A DNA stretch of 14,945 nt from an uncultured Eubacteriales bacterium (GTDB lineage Bacteria > Bacillota > Clostridia > Christensenellales > Aristaeellaceae), in the NCBI GenBank assembly GCA_900553295.1, contig USCR01000047.1, positions 1 through 14,945 on the forward strand, given 5' to 3'. Made by a program: the position numbers and the translations under genes. The stretch's first letter is position 1. Each line of letters opens with the position of its first letter. The notes under the pieces were generated by a model. The model saw only the letters and a list, made by a program, of their open reading frames with translations. It was not told the origin of the DNA and did not search any database. Below, piece by piece: positions 7,027 through 13,748 of the stretch.

Positions 7027-8103
7027 TTATCCCTCCTGCGTTACTTTTTTTCCGCACTTTGTGCAGTATCTGCTTTCAGGCAGCAGCTTGAAACCACAAT
7101 ACGAGCAATAGGTATGCTTTTCAGCGCCGGGACCCTGAAGCGGCGGGCTATCCTGCCTGGCGGGCGCAGGATGGTTATCCTGGTGAATGCACACACTGGA
7201 AGCCGGCTCCCTGGGGGTATCCGCCGCAAGATAAAAATAGTATTGTGCTCCGGAGGCATACTGAATCAAAAAATCGCTGGTACATCCATAGGCCAGTGCC
7301 TGATTTTGGAGGAATGCTGCAAGCGCCTGGTTCAAACGCCACTTCAAATTCATTCTTTTTTGCTGAATGGTTTGATCCAGCTGGGCAAGGGTCGCCTCCA
7401 GCGACGCGATGGCTTTTTTGTTTTCGCTATATCGTTTGATGTCCAGGATGCCGATTTTGGCTTTGCGGGCTTTGCGCTCGGCAAGCTCGCTGGACAACTG
7501 TTCTTTTTCCTTTTCTTCTGGAATGTTCCGAAATTCTTCCTGTACGGCCTTTACTTTTTGCGCGGAAACGGCAGCATCCTGCCTGGCCTGCTGGACAACC
7601 TCGCTATTCTTCCGCGCCTGGTTCACTTGCGCGATCATTTGGGTTACGAGTTCTTTGGCGGCGCGGTCTGCGTCCTCCATGGTTTCATAGAGCTTGGGAA
7701 AGTTGGCTTTGTCCAGTTCAGTCAGGCGCTTGCCGGACAGGGATATGCGCGCGGAAAAGGATTCCCACGGCTCAACACGTCCGCAGCTGGGGCAGGGGGA
7801 ACCCAGATGACGAAGGGTTGTCCTGCAGGACAGGTTGCGGGCGACATGCGGTTCATCCGTTCCCTTCCAGTCAAAGGACGTCTTGTCACGGCAGCATGCT
7901 TCCAGATGACGCACTTCCTGTGCCAGAGCGCTCCTTGCGACCTTTTCGACCATGCTTTCTGCGTGAGCGGCATTATACGTATAACCAATCCTTGCAAAGG
8001 CAGTAATTTGCACCGTGGACAGAACAACCATATGGCATTTCGAGCAGACGTGTACCAAATAGACATCCCGTGAGCGAGTGATGGATAGATAGGAAAGTCC
8101 CAT
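7027..8103 (-). CDS. Coiled-coil protein with N- and C-terminal zinc-binding motifs
   Basis: This 358-residue protein is not recognised as a named family. Residues 20-23 (CSKC) and 104-107 (CPSC) form a split CxxC pair that could hold one zinc ion, with further Cys at 70, 71 and 93. Residues about 130-285 are rich in Glu, Lys, Gln and Ala with heptad-like character, so a long coiled coil is likely. A variable part follows, then a Pro-rich linker and a C-terminal zinc ribbon (C333, C336, C347, C350). No membrane helix or signal peptide is seen, so it is probably cytoplasmic. The ATG at 8101-8103 is chosen for its GGAG site 7 bases upstream; the frame extends a little further but without a ribosome site. 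It is the first gene of a two-gene unit with the membrane protein starting at 7024. A regulatory, scaffold or defence role is possible but unproven. Confidence 0.85.
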   Translation of the reverse strand: MGLSYLSITRSRDVYLVHVCSKCHMVVLSTVQITAFARIGYTYNAAHAESMVEKVARSALAQEVRHLEACCRDKTSFDWKGTDEPHVARNLSCRTTLRHLGSPCPSCGRVEPWESFSARISLSGKRLTELDKANFPKLYETMEDADRAAKELVTQMIAQVNQARKNSEVVQQARQDAAVSAQKVKAVQEEFRNIPEEKEKEQLSSELAERKARKAKIGILDIKRYSENKKAIASLEATLAQLDQTIQQKRMNLKWRLNQALAAFLQNQALAYGCTSDFLIQYASGAQYYFYLAADTPREPASSVCIHQDNHPAPARQDSPPLQGPGAEKHTYCSYCGFKLLPESRYCTKCGKKVTQEG

Positions 8104-8405
8104 GGTCTTTCTCCTTCTTTGTATGAAAATCGCAGGCAAGAGATGCAATGACCTGGAAGTCGTTGCTGGGAAAAAGAAGTTGTTTTAGGAAATAATACGC
8201 AGTTCAGCGCCTTTTTCCTGCCTGGCGATTTTTTTTGTCTCCTCATGGTCCACTTTCATAACGAGCAAGGATTCCATCACGCGGGCGAAGGCACTCAGGG
8301 GGGAAAAGGCGGGGTTTTGCGGGCGCCCATGCGGATGCTACAATGCGGCTGTGAGCCGGGGGAGAGCCTGGCCAACCCGCTGCAAGTGCGGAGAAAGGAG
8401 CAATC
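8104..8405. other. Divergent intergenic region at the strand switch
   Basis: These 302 bases separate the minus-strand zinc-ribbon operon from the plus-strand virion operon, so they should hold promoters for both. A plus-strand candidate is at 8317-8344. For the minus strand only a TATTAT without a convincing -35 is seen near 8195. No remnant of a portal or terminase gene could be read in any frame. Confidence 0.5.
8317..8344 (+). promoter_or_regulatory. Candidate promoter of the virion operon
   Basis: TTGCGG (8317-8322) and TACAAT (8339-8344) are separated by 16 bases. The -10 matches consensus at five of six positions and the -35 at three of six. A start near 8351 would give a leader of about 55 bases to the scaffold gene, whose AAAGGAG site lies five bases before its ATG. 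A phage late promoter of another type is equally possible. Confidence 0.35.
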
Positions 8406-9299
8406 ATGCGTTATTTCTGGATGCGCGGGCCCTGGTACATGGCGGACGGCGGAGACGGCGGCGCCGGAGCCGAGGCCGGGGACGCGGCGGGCGAAGGAGG
8501 CCGGGACGCCGCCGGCCAGCAAGGGCGAGAGGCAGAAACTGCCGGAGAGCAAAGTCAGGCCGCCCCTGACGAGAAGGCGCGGAAAGCCGCGTGGAAGCAG
8601 GCGGTGCAGCAGCACAAGGACCTGTACGACCAGGAAGTGCAAAGCATTGTACAAAAGCGGCTGGGCAAGTACAAGGGCATGGAGGAGCAGATGGAAAAGC
8701 TGTCCCCCATGCTGCGGCTGATGCAGCAGCGCTACGGTGTGCAGAACGTGGAGGACCTGGCCCGCGCGGTGATGAACGACAACGCCTACTATGAGGACGA
8801 AGCCTCCAGGCACGGCATGGATGTGGAGACCTTCAAGCAGCTGGAAATGACGCGGATGGAGAACCAGCGCTTGCGGGAGCAGCAGGAGGCCAGCGAGCGG
8901 GACCGGCAGACGGCCCGGAAGATGCTGGGCTGGCGGCAGGCGGAGGCGGAGCTGAAGAAGGTTTTCCCGGACTTTTCCCTGGACGCGGAGATCGAGAGCA
9001 GCAACGGGGAGATGTTCCGCCTGCTGGAAAGCGGCGTACCCATGGATCACGCCTACAAGGTGCTGCACATGGACGAGCTGATGCAGGGAACCCTGGCGGG
9101 GGCGGTGCAGCGTACGCAGCAGCGCACCCTGGAGACCATTGCGGCCCGGGGCATGCGGCCCGCGGAGAACGGTGTGGGCATGAGCGCCGAGCGGGCGGGA
9201 AAATTCGACATCAGCAAGCTGAGCCGCGCGAAGATGGAGGAACTGGAGCGCCGGAGCGCACGGGGCGAGCGGATCACCCCGGAGAAGATGTTTGAATAA
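8406..9299 (+). CDS. Probable phage head scaffold protein
   Basis: This 297-residue, highly charged protein begins with a short aromatic stretch and a Gly/Ala/Glu-rich disordered region (about 13-55). Residues about 58-190 follow, dominated by Glu, Gln, Arg and Lys with strong helical and coiled-coil character, then a moderately conserved C-terminal part. The C-terminus (TPEKMFE) is basic/acidic, as in many scaffolds that dock on the capsid. Scaffold genes usually stand immediately before the major capsid gene, and here the gap is 11 bases. The function rests on position and composition, not on a signature motif. The ATG at 8406 has AAAGGAG upstream; an internal ATG at codon 12 lacks a ribosome site. 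Confidence 0.65.
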   Translation: MRYFWMRGPWYMADGGDGGAGAEAGDAAGEGGRDAAGQQGREAETAGEQSQAAPDEKARKAAWKQAVQQHKDLYDQEVQSIVQKRLGKYKGMEEQMEKLSPMLRLMQQRYGVQNVEDLARAVMNDNAYYEDEASRHGMDVETFKQLEMTRMENQRLREQQEASERDRQTARKMLGWRQAEAELKKVFPDFSLDAEIESSNGEMFRLLESGVPMDHAYKVLHMDELMQGTLAGAVQRTQQRTLETIAARGMRPAENGVGMSAERAGKFDISKLSRAKMEELERRSARGERITPEKMFE

Positions 9300-9310
9300 G
9301 GAGGACAACC

Positions 9311-10336
9311 ATGGACAAGAGCCTTTTGCGGCTGAATTTGCAGCTGTTTGCCACCACCATGACCACGGAAACGGGCAGCCTTTCCGCGGAAATGAAAACC
9401 TTTTATGAAAAGCGGCTGCTGGACCAGGCCGAGCCGCTGCTGGTGCACAACCAGTTTGGGGACAAGTATCCCATCCCCGCGGGCAGCGGCAAGAAGATTG
9501 AGTTCCGCAAGTACAGCGCGCTGCCCAAGGCGCTGACGGCCCTCACCGAAGGCGTGACCCCGGCGGGCAACAGCCTGACCGTGACCACGGTGGAGGGCAC
9601 GGTGAAGCAGTACGGCGACTGGATTCAGCTCTCCGACATGCTGCAGATGACGGCCATTGACAACAACGTGGTGCAGGCCACGAAGCTCCTTTCCAGCCAG
9701 GCGGGGCGCACCCTGGACACGGTGACCAGGGAAGTGCTGGCGGGGGGCACCAACGTGATTTACGCGCCCAAGGTGGTGGACGGCGCCGAGACCGAGGTGC
9801 TCAGCCGCAGCACGCTGACCCCCGAGTGCGTGCTGACCCCCTTTGTGGTGATGCGGGCGGCGGCGACCCTGGAGGCCATGAACACCCCCAAGATCAACGG
9901 CAGCTATGTGCTGATTACCCATCCCTACTGCCGGGAGACCCTCCAGGAAAGCCCCGGATGGGTGGACGTGGTGAAGTACAAGGAGGGGAACAACACCTTC
10001 TCCGGGGAGATCGGCAAGATTGGCGATGTGCGGGTGGTGACCACCAGCGAGGCGAAGGTCATCAACGACAGCACCTGCCCGGTGGTGGAGGAAAGCACCT
10101 ATTACAGCGTGTTCACCTCCCTGCTGCTGGGGGCCAACGCCTACGGCGTGACGGAGCTGGAAAACGGCGGCTTGCAGCACATTGTCAAGCAGCTGGGCTA
10201 CGGCGAGGATCCGCTGAACCAGCGCTCCAGCTGCGGCTGGAAGGCCACATCGGTGGCGGTGCGCCTGTGTGAGGAGTACATGGTGCGCATTGAGAGCCTG
10301 AGCCCCGTATGGTCCAAGAAGGTCAAGGCGAACTAA
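9311..10336 (+). CDS. Phage major capsid protein, N4-gp56 family
   Basis: This 341-residue protein forms the phage head shell. It has the LNLQLFA start (residues 8-14) common in Firmicutes phage capsid proteins. The pattern typical of the N4-gp56 family follows: LVHNQFGDKYPIP, KKIEFRKYSALPKA, LTEGVTP, a QYGDWIQLSDML-type segment, and SSQAGRTLDTVTREVL ahead of GGTNVIYA. These proteins are expected to adopt the HK97-type capsid fold. No protease gene or pro-domain is apparent. The ATG follows a strong AAGGAGG site. It is translated together with the scaffold upstream and a small conserved protein downstream. Confidence 0.93.
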   Translation: MDKSLLRLNLQLFATTMTTETGSLSAEMKTFYEKRLLDQAEPLLVHNQFGDKYPIPAGSGKKIEFRKYSALPKALTALTEGVTPAGNSLTVTTVEGTVKQYGDWIQLSDMLQMTAIDNNVVQATKLLSSQAGRTLDTVTREVLAGGTNVIYAPKVVDGAETEVLSRSTLTPECVLTPFVVMRAAATLEAMNTPKINGSYVLITHPYCRETLQESPGWVDVVKYKEGNNTFSGEIGKIGDVRVVTTSEAKVINDSTCPVVEESTYYSVFTSLLLGANAYGVTELENGGLQHIVKQLGYGEDPLNQRSSCGWKATSVAVRLCEEYMVRIESLSPVWSKKVKAN

Positions 10337-10351
10337 GGGAGGGAGACGGCC

Positions 10352-10645
10352 ATGAGCCAGACGAAGAAGGAAGCCCCGCAGCAGGAAGCGGCAATCCAGG
10401 AACAGACCCAGGAAGCGGAGGGCAAAAATCCCCTGGAGGAGCTGGTGACCATTCGGCTGTTCAAGGATAACGAGCGCTACCGGGACGATGTGTTTGTGAG
10501 CGTGAACGGCCGCACTTTCCAGATCAAGCGCGGGGTGGAGGTCCAGGTTCCCCGATACGTCCAGGAGGTGCTGGACAACAGCATGAGCCAGGACATGGTG
10601 GCCGCGGCCATGGTGGACAAGCTGGAAGCGGGCTACAAGCAATAA
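10352..10645 (+). CDS. Small conserved phage protein downstream of the capsid gene
   Basis: This 97-residue protein has a charged, Gln/Glu-rich N-terminus (1-27). A compact domain follows with LFKDNERYRDDVFVSVNG and a short beta hairpin (TFQIKRGVEVQVP), then a helix with LDNSMSQ near the end. Similar small proteins often follow N4-gp56 capsid genes in Clostridia phages. Their role is not known to me; capsid decoration or joining is only a guess. It starts 15 bases after the capsid stop with a GGGAGG site and precedes a hairpin terminator. Confidence 0.85.
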   Translation: MSQTKKEAPQQEAAIQEQTQEAEGKNPLEELVTIRLFKDNERYRDDVFVSVNGRTFQIKRGVEVQVPRYVQEVLDNSMSQDMVAAAMVDKLEAGYKQ

Positions 10646-10657
10646 TCATGACGGCAG

Positions 10658-10688
10658 GGGCCGCCGCTGCAAGGGCGGCGGCCCTTTT
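10658..10688 (+). terminator. Intra-operon hairpin terminator or attenuator
   Basis: Perfect 10-base arms GGGCCGCCGC (10658-10667) and GCGGCGGCCC (10675-10684) enclose a 7-base loop and are followed by TTTT. The GC-only stem is strong, but the short T run suggests partial read-through. It sits between the highly expressed capsid cistrons and the head-tail genes. Confidence 0.7.
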
Positions 10689-10709
10689 GCGTAGAAAGGA
10701 GCGGGCGCC

Positions 10710-11129
10710 ATGACACTGGCGGAGGTATTGGAGCGAATCGACAGAGAACGCCCCGGGGAGAGCACGGAGGAAGAGAAGCTCCGGTGGCTCAGCCAGGTGG
10801 ACGGGCAATGGTACCGTGAAATGGTACTGACCCATGAGGGAGCGGAGGAAACGACCTTTGCGCCCTACACCACGGACGGGGACAAGAGCGTGGCGCTGCT
10901 GATCGCGCCGCCCTACGACGAGGTGTACATCCATTTTCTGTACATGCAGACGGATCAGCGGCTGGGGGAGATTGACCGATACAACAACGACGCGGCGCTG
11001 TACAACCAGGGCATGCTGGAGGCGCGGCAGGCCTACAACCGGGAGCACATGCCCTTGCAGGGAAGCAGATTGCGAAACATTTTCCCAATATACGATCCGC
11101 CTAGGGATAGCAACGATCCCCTGGCATAA
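10710..11129 (+). CDS. Probable phage head-completion or adaptor protein
   Basis: This 139-residue protein begins with a helix (TLAEVLERIDRERPG). It continues with WLSQVDGQWYREMV, a loop, APPYDEVYIHFLYMQTD and a helix with GEIDRYNNDAALYN, then NREHMP near the C-terminus. The YDEVY.HFL and RYNN..ALYN pattern is familiar from short proteins in Firmicutes phage head-tail modules. It fits an adaptor that plugs onto the portal, but no decisive motif is visible. It has an AAAGGAG site, lies just past the hairpin terminator, and its TAA overlaps the ribosome site of the next gene. Confidence 0.75.
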   Translation: MTLAEVLERIDRERPGESTEEEKLRWLSQVDGQWYREMVLTHEGAEETTFAPYTTDGDKSVALLIAPPYDEVYIHFLYMQTDQRLGEIDRYNNDAALYNQGMLEARQAYNREHMPLQGSRLRNIFPIYDPPRDSNDPLA

Positions 11130-11142
11130 GGAGGGAAGGGGC

Positions 11143-12888
11143 ATGCGGGAAGCGCCGTATTTACAGCAGCGCGGCAGGAACAGGAGCATTACCACGGACT
11201 TTCGGGGGCTGAACCTGTCCCAGGGGATCGGGGACGGGGAATGGGCTTGGATGCAGAACATGGACACCAGGGAGTATCCGGCGGTGGCGCGCCGGCAAAA
11301 GCGCGTCCATGTGGCGACGCTCAACAAGCCCAACGGGCTATGCGCCACGGACAGGCTCTGCTTTGTGGACGGGGTGAAATTCTACTACAACGGCTTTTAC
11401 TACGGGGACGTGGAGGACAGCGAAAAGACGCTGGTACCCATGGGGGCGAAGATTGCCATTTTCCCGGACAAGAAGCTCTTTGACACCACCACCTTATCCT
11501 TCACGGACATGGAGCAGAAGAACGTGAGCAGCGGCACGGTATCGGTGACCCTGGCCAAGGGGGACGGCACGCCCTACGGGGAGTACACGGAGGGCGGCAC
11601 GGCGCCGGAGAATCCCGAAAACGGGCAGCTGTGGCTGGACACCAGCGGGGATGCGCCGGTGATGAAAACCTGGAGCGAGGCCCAGGGGCTATGGGTTGCG
11701 GAGGCCACCACCTATGTGCTGGTGAGCGCCACGGGGCTTGGCCAGGGGCTGAAGGCCCTGGACGGGGTGACGGTGAGCGGGCTGGAGGAAAGCGGGCTGA
11801 ACGGGGACTGGATACTCACGGACGCGGGGCCGGACTACATCCTGTTTACGGGAATTTTGCAAAAGGCACTGACCCAGGCCGGGGAGGTGCGGGTGGAGCG
11901 GACCTGCCCGGAGATGGACTTTGTGGTGGAGAAGGACAACCGGCTCTGGGGCTGCTCCTCGGCAGACCATGAAATCTACTGCTGCAAGCTGGGCGACCCC
12001 ACCAACTGGCGGGCGTACCAGGGCGTAGCCACGGACAGCTATGCGGTGACGGTGGGGACGCCGGGGCCCTTCACGGGGGCGGCGGTGAGCGGCAGCGCGG
12101 TGATTTTCTTCAAGGAAAACTGTCTGCACCGGGTATACGGCACACAGCCATCCAACTTCACGGTATACGTGGACAACCTGCGGGGGGTGCAGCAGGGATG
12201 CCACAAAAGCGCGGTACGGGTGAACGAATACCTGTACTACAAGAGCGTGTTTGACGTATGCGTATACGCGGACAGCGAGGTGGCGGGCATATCCGCGGCG
12301 CTGGGGACGGAGAGCTACAAAAACGCGGTGGCGGGGGTATGCGGGAACAGGCTGTACCTGTCCATGGAGGATCAGGAAGGGGCATGGCAGCTGCTGGTAT
12401 ATGACACGGCGGCGGGGGTATGGACGCGGGAGGACGGCACCCACGCCCTGGGCTTTGCCAGCTGCCTGACGGAGACCTTTATGCTCCGGGCGGACGGGGA
12501 GCTGTATGCGCTGCTGCCGGGGGAATACAACAAGGATTTCTTTATGGTGGGCAGTGACTACACGGTGTATGCCCAGGAGGAGACGGATGAGGAAGTGAGC
12601 TGGGAGCTGCGCACGGGGGAGATTTTGCGGGAGCTGCCGGATCACAAGTACATTGGGAAAATACAGCTGTACCTGGAGCTGGACCCGGGGGCGAGGGCGG
12701 AGGTGGCCCTGCGCCGGGACGGCGGGGCATGGGAGACGGTACAGGAGCTGAGCGGCGGCGATCAGCGGCGCTGCACCCTACCCATTTACCCCAGGCGGTG
12801 CGACCGGATGGAGATTCGCCTGACGGGGGTGGGCCATGCGCGGCTGGTGAACTGGAGCAAATACGTGGGATATGGGAGTGAGTATTGA
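11143..12888 (+). CDS. Large beta-rich phage portal/tail-associated protein (nozzle or stopper-like)
   Basis: This 581-residue protein is rich in beta strands with recurring Trp/Gly/Asp turns. Examples are DNRLWGCSSADHEIYCCKLG, WRAYQGVATDSYAVTVG, FFKENCLHRVYG, CGNRLYLSMED and WQLLVYDTAAGVWTRED, which read like repeated propeller blades. Such proteins occur after the head-completion gene in podovirus-like phages, where the tail nozzle or DNA-stabilising protein plays that part. The function here is inferred from layout. An insert at about 150-185 carries the PxNPxxGQLWLDTS signature of a small surface module common in phage structural proteins. The ATG at 11143 has AAGGAGG 8 bases upstream. 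An open stretch reading upstream from 10972 lies over the previous gene and is not real. The stop overlaps the next start as TGATG. Confidence 0.78.
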   Translation: MREAPYLQQRGRNRSITTDFRGLNLSQGIGDGEWAWMQNMDTREYPAVARRQKRVHVATLNKPNGLCATDRLCFVDGVKFYYNGFYYGDVEDSEKTLVPMGAKIAIFPDKKLFDTTTLSFTDMEQKNVSSGTVSVTLAKGDGTPYGEYTEGGTAPENPENGQLWLDTSGDAPVMKTWSEAQGLWVAEATTYVLVSATGLGQGLKALDGVTVSGLEESGLNGDWILTDAGPDYILFTGILQKALTQAGEVRVERTCPEMDFVVEKDNRLWGCSSADHEIYCCKLGDPTNWRAYQGVATDSYAVTVGTPGPFTGAAVSGSAVIFFKENCLHRVYGTQPSNFTVYVDNLRGVQQGCHKSAVRVNEYLYYKSVFDVCVYADSEVAGISAALGTESYKNAVAGVCGNRLYLSMEDQEGAWQLLVYDTAAGVWTREDGTHALGFASCLTETFMLRADGELYALLPGEYNKDFFMVGSDYTVYAQEETDEEVSWELRTGEILRELPDHKYIGKIQLYLELDPGARAEVALRRDGGAWETVQELSGGDQRRCTLPIYPRRCDRMEIRLTGVGHARLVNWSKYVGYGSEY

Positions 12889-13733
12889 TGCCGGTACAAG
12901 CGAACAACAAATTTCAGCAGATTGCCTATCAGCCGGGAAAATCCGCTGGCGGAACATCCACGCCGGTGGAGGAGCCGAAAGAAAAAAAGAAAAGCGGCGG
13001 CGGGGGCGGCAGGTCCGCCAGCGCGGCGCCAGTGGCGAACCCGGCCTACAAGGAGCAGATGGACAAGTGGCAGAGCAACCTGAACAGTTTGCAAAAGCCC
13101 AGCATGGAAAAGCCCACCTATACGGACAGCTACGCGGACAGGATTGCGGCCATGGAGCAGGCGGGGACGCCTGTATACAACAGCAAATACCAGCAGCAAA
13201 TTGACGCGCTGCTGGATCAGGTAGCGGGGCGGGGGAGTTTCAACTATGACGTGAGCAGCGATCCGCTGTATCAGGCATACAAGAACCAATACGTGCAGGG
13301 CGGGCGGCTGGCCATGCAGGACACCATGGGGCAGGCGGCGGCGCTGACGGGGGGGTATGGCTCCTCCTATGCGTCCACGGCGGGGAATCAGGCGTACCAG
13401 CAGTACCTGGGCGGGCTGAACGACCAGCTGCTGAACCTGCAGAGCAATGCCCTGGCGCGGTATGAGGCGGAGGGTAACCGGCTGCAAAACCTGCTGGGAA
13501 ACTATCAAAACCAGGAAAGCAGCGACTACAACCGGTACCGGGATCAGGTGGGCGATTACTACGACAAGCTGAACGCCCTGCGCCAGGGGCAAAGCGTGGA
13601 ATACGGCAGGTATCAGGACGCGCTGAGCCAGTACAACCAGGACTATGACCGGGCGCTGAACCAGTACAATCAGGAATACCTGACGGCCCTGGAGCAGTAC
13701 CTGCAATGGTCGGACCGCTACAACAACATTTAA
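12888..13733 (+). CDS. Tyr/Gln-rich phage virion protein of unknown role
   Basis: This 281-residue protein has a disordered N-terminus with a Gly-rich run (about 36-42). The central motif GGRLAMQDTMGQAAALTGG leads into YGSSYASTAGNQAYQQYLGG. A long helical tail follows, with Tyr, Asn and Gln recurring about every four residues (YNQDYDRALNQYNQEYLTAL). The central motif recurs in proteins of many gut Firmicutes phages, usually uncharacterised. The tail composition resembles internal virion proteins that form helical bundles, but this is inference. The start ATG overlaps the preceding stop (TGATG) and has GGGAG 9 bases upstream, so coupling is likely. A TTG just before it is less likely. Confidence 0.82.
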   Translation: MPVQANNKFQQIAYQPGKSAGGTSTPVEEPKEKKKSGGGGGRSASAAPVANPAYKEQMDKWQSNLNSLQKPSMEKPTYTDSYADRIAAMEQAGTPVYNSKYQQQIDALLDQVAGRGSFNYDVSSDPLYQAYKNQYVQGGRLAMQDTMGQAAALTGGYGSSYASTAGNQAYQQYLGGLNDQLLNLQSNALARYEAEGNRLQNLLGNYQNQESSDYNRYRDQVGDYYDKLNALRQGQSVEYGRYQDALSQYNQDYDRALNQYNQEYLTALEQYLQWSDRYNNI

Positions 13734-13748
13734 CGGAGGGAAAGGCGT

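Noticed and set aside
8187..8243. Possible terminator with a run of eight T on the plus strand
   Set aside because: Only weak four- to six-base stems (CGCC/GGCG or AGGAAA/TTTCCT) precede the T run, and no plus-strand gene ends there.
9053..10642. 529-codon minus-strand open frame opposite the capsid genes
   Set aside because: It runs opposite a clear major capsid gene and parts of both neighbours, is rich in His/Leu/Val as expected from antisense reading, and has no credible ribosome site.
12888..13733. Tyr/Gln periodicity considered as a DNA tandem repeat
   Set aside because: The periodicity is in the protein composition. The underlying bases vary and no constant-length DNA unit repeats.
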